This document shows positions 7,136-7,439 of a stretch of DNA of 7,439 bases, piece after piece (position 1 is the stretch's first letter; each line of letters opens with the position of its first letter). The translations under genes and the position numbers were made by a program. Origin of the DNA: Clostridia bacterium (GTDB lineage Bacteria > Bacillota_A > Clostridia > Peptostreptococcales > JAAYPU01); assembly GCA_022360735.1 (NCBI GenBank), contig JAKSCF010000681.1, positions 1 to 7,439 on the forward strand. Reading direction: 5' to 3'. The notes under the pieces were generated by a model. It was given only the letters and a program-made list of their open reading frames with translations. It made no database searches and was not told the DNA's origin.

Positions 7136-7141
7136 CTCCTT
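7136..7141 (-). promoter_or_regulatory. Ribosome binding site deciding the TTG start of the GntR gene
   Basis: AAGGAG on the minus strand, 8 nt before TTG at 7127. It is the only good Shine-Dalgarno match near the 5' end of this reading frame, and it excludes both the longer TTG start at 7157 and the internal ATG at 7094. Confidence 0.8.
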
Positions 7142-7166
7142 CACAATTATTCAACAAACCGGACTT

Positions 7167-7439
7167 TTATTTTTCTATGGTTTCGTCTGCCCATTTGGTA
7201 TTTGGTATTAATGGGTACCAATCTTTTCTATATGGGTCTCTATCATAGGAATATCCACCTAGTTTTTTATAAAGCTCTGAGTATTTTCCCAGCTTATCAT
7301 AGTCAATTTCTACACCTAGTCCGGGTTTATTTGGGACGGCGATTTTACCATTGACATATTCCAGCTTTCCTCCAACAATAATGTCGTCTGTGAGATGATG
7401 ATAATGTGCGTCAATATCAAATGACATATTGCTGATGAC
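7167..7439 (-). CDS. Glucarate dehydratase-like enolase-superfamily protein, C-terminal fragment (partial, 5' end beyond window)
   Basis: The last 90 codons of a gene that enters from the right edge; the frame is open to position 7439 and ends in TAA. The tail carries the closing segment typical of glucarate dehydratases in the mandelate racemase/muconate lactonizing group of the enolase superfamily: a hydrophobic-glycine stretch, then [12 protein letters not shown], then an E-L-Y helix and a final W-Y-P-L-I-P segment. Known members are Mg-dependent cytosolic dehydratases that abstract the proton alpha to a carboxylate, turning D-glucarate (or a related sugar acid) into the keto-deoxy acid. 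The catalytic Lys, His and metal ligands lie upstream and cannot be inspected, so substrate is unproven; gluconate- or mannonate-type activity remains possible. The gene precedes the GntR regulator by 39 nt and probably shares its transcript. An ATG at 7427 is internal, not a start. Confidence 0.8.
   Translation of the reverse strand, partial: VISNMSFDIDAHYHHLTDDIIVGGKLEYVNGKIAVPNKPGLGVEIDYDKLGKYSELYKKLGGYSYDRDPYRKDWYPLIPNTKWADETIEK

Overview
The window holds one long, tightly packed gene run, all on the minus strand and read from the right edge (7439) to the left edge (1). Its content is that of a sugar-acid (hexonate/hexuronate) uptake and catabolism operon. The DNA is AT-rich, Shine-Dalgarno sequences are strong and purine-rich, the proteins are rich in Lys/Ile/Glu, and the substrate-binding protein carries a lipobox. 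This suggests a low-GC Firmicute, most likely an anaerobic clostridial lineage; that placement is an inference from style, not from a marker gene.

Order of transcription: (1) 3' end of an enolase-superfamily dehydratase resembling glucarate dehydratase, cut by the window edge; (2) a GntR/FCD-type regulator starting at a TTG codon; (3) a D-isomer-specific 2-hydroxyacid dehydrogenase; (4) an FGGY-family (gluconokinase-like) sugar kinase; (5) mannonate dehydratase UxuA; (6-8) a complete tripartite TRAP transporter: lipoprotein DctP, small membrane subunit DctQ, large membrane subunit DctM; (9) a start codon with ribosome binding site for one further gene leaving the window at the left edge.

Most gaps are short (12 to 39 nt), and several stop codons overlap the next ribosome binding site or start codon, so one polycistronic message is likely. 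Its promoter probably lies beyond position 7439; I found no convincing promoter inside. The two longer gaps flank dctP. The one before it (63 nt) contains an imperfect dyad; the one after it (about 95 nt) contains a perfect 12-bp stem-loop without a U-tract. This fits separate control of binding-protein levels within the operon.

Working model (inference): DctPQM imports one or more sugar acids. UxuA dehydrates D-mannonate to 2-keto-3-deoxygluconate (KDG). The upstream dehydratase handles a related acid, possibly an aldarate. The 2-hydroxyacid dehydrogenase and FGGY kinase could form a second branch taking a 2-keto-aldonate to 6-phosphogluconate. The usual partners UxaC, UxuB, KdgK and KDPG aldolase are not in the window. 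Families are clear for all complete genes; exact substrates are not, except for UxuA.
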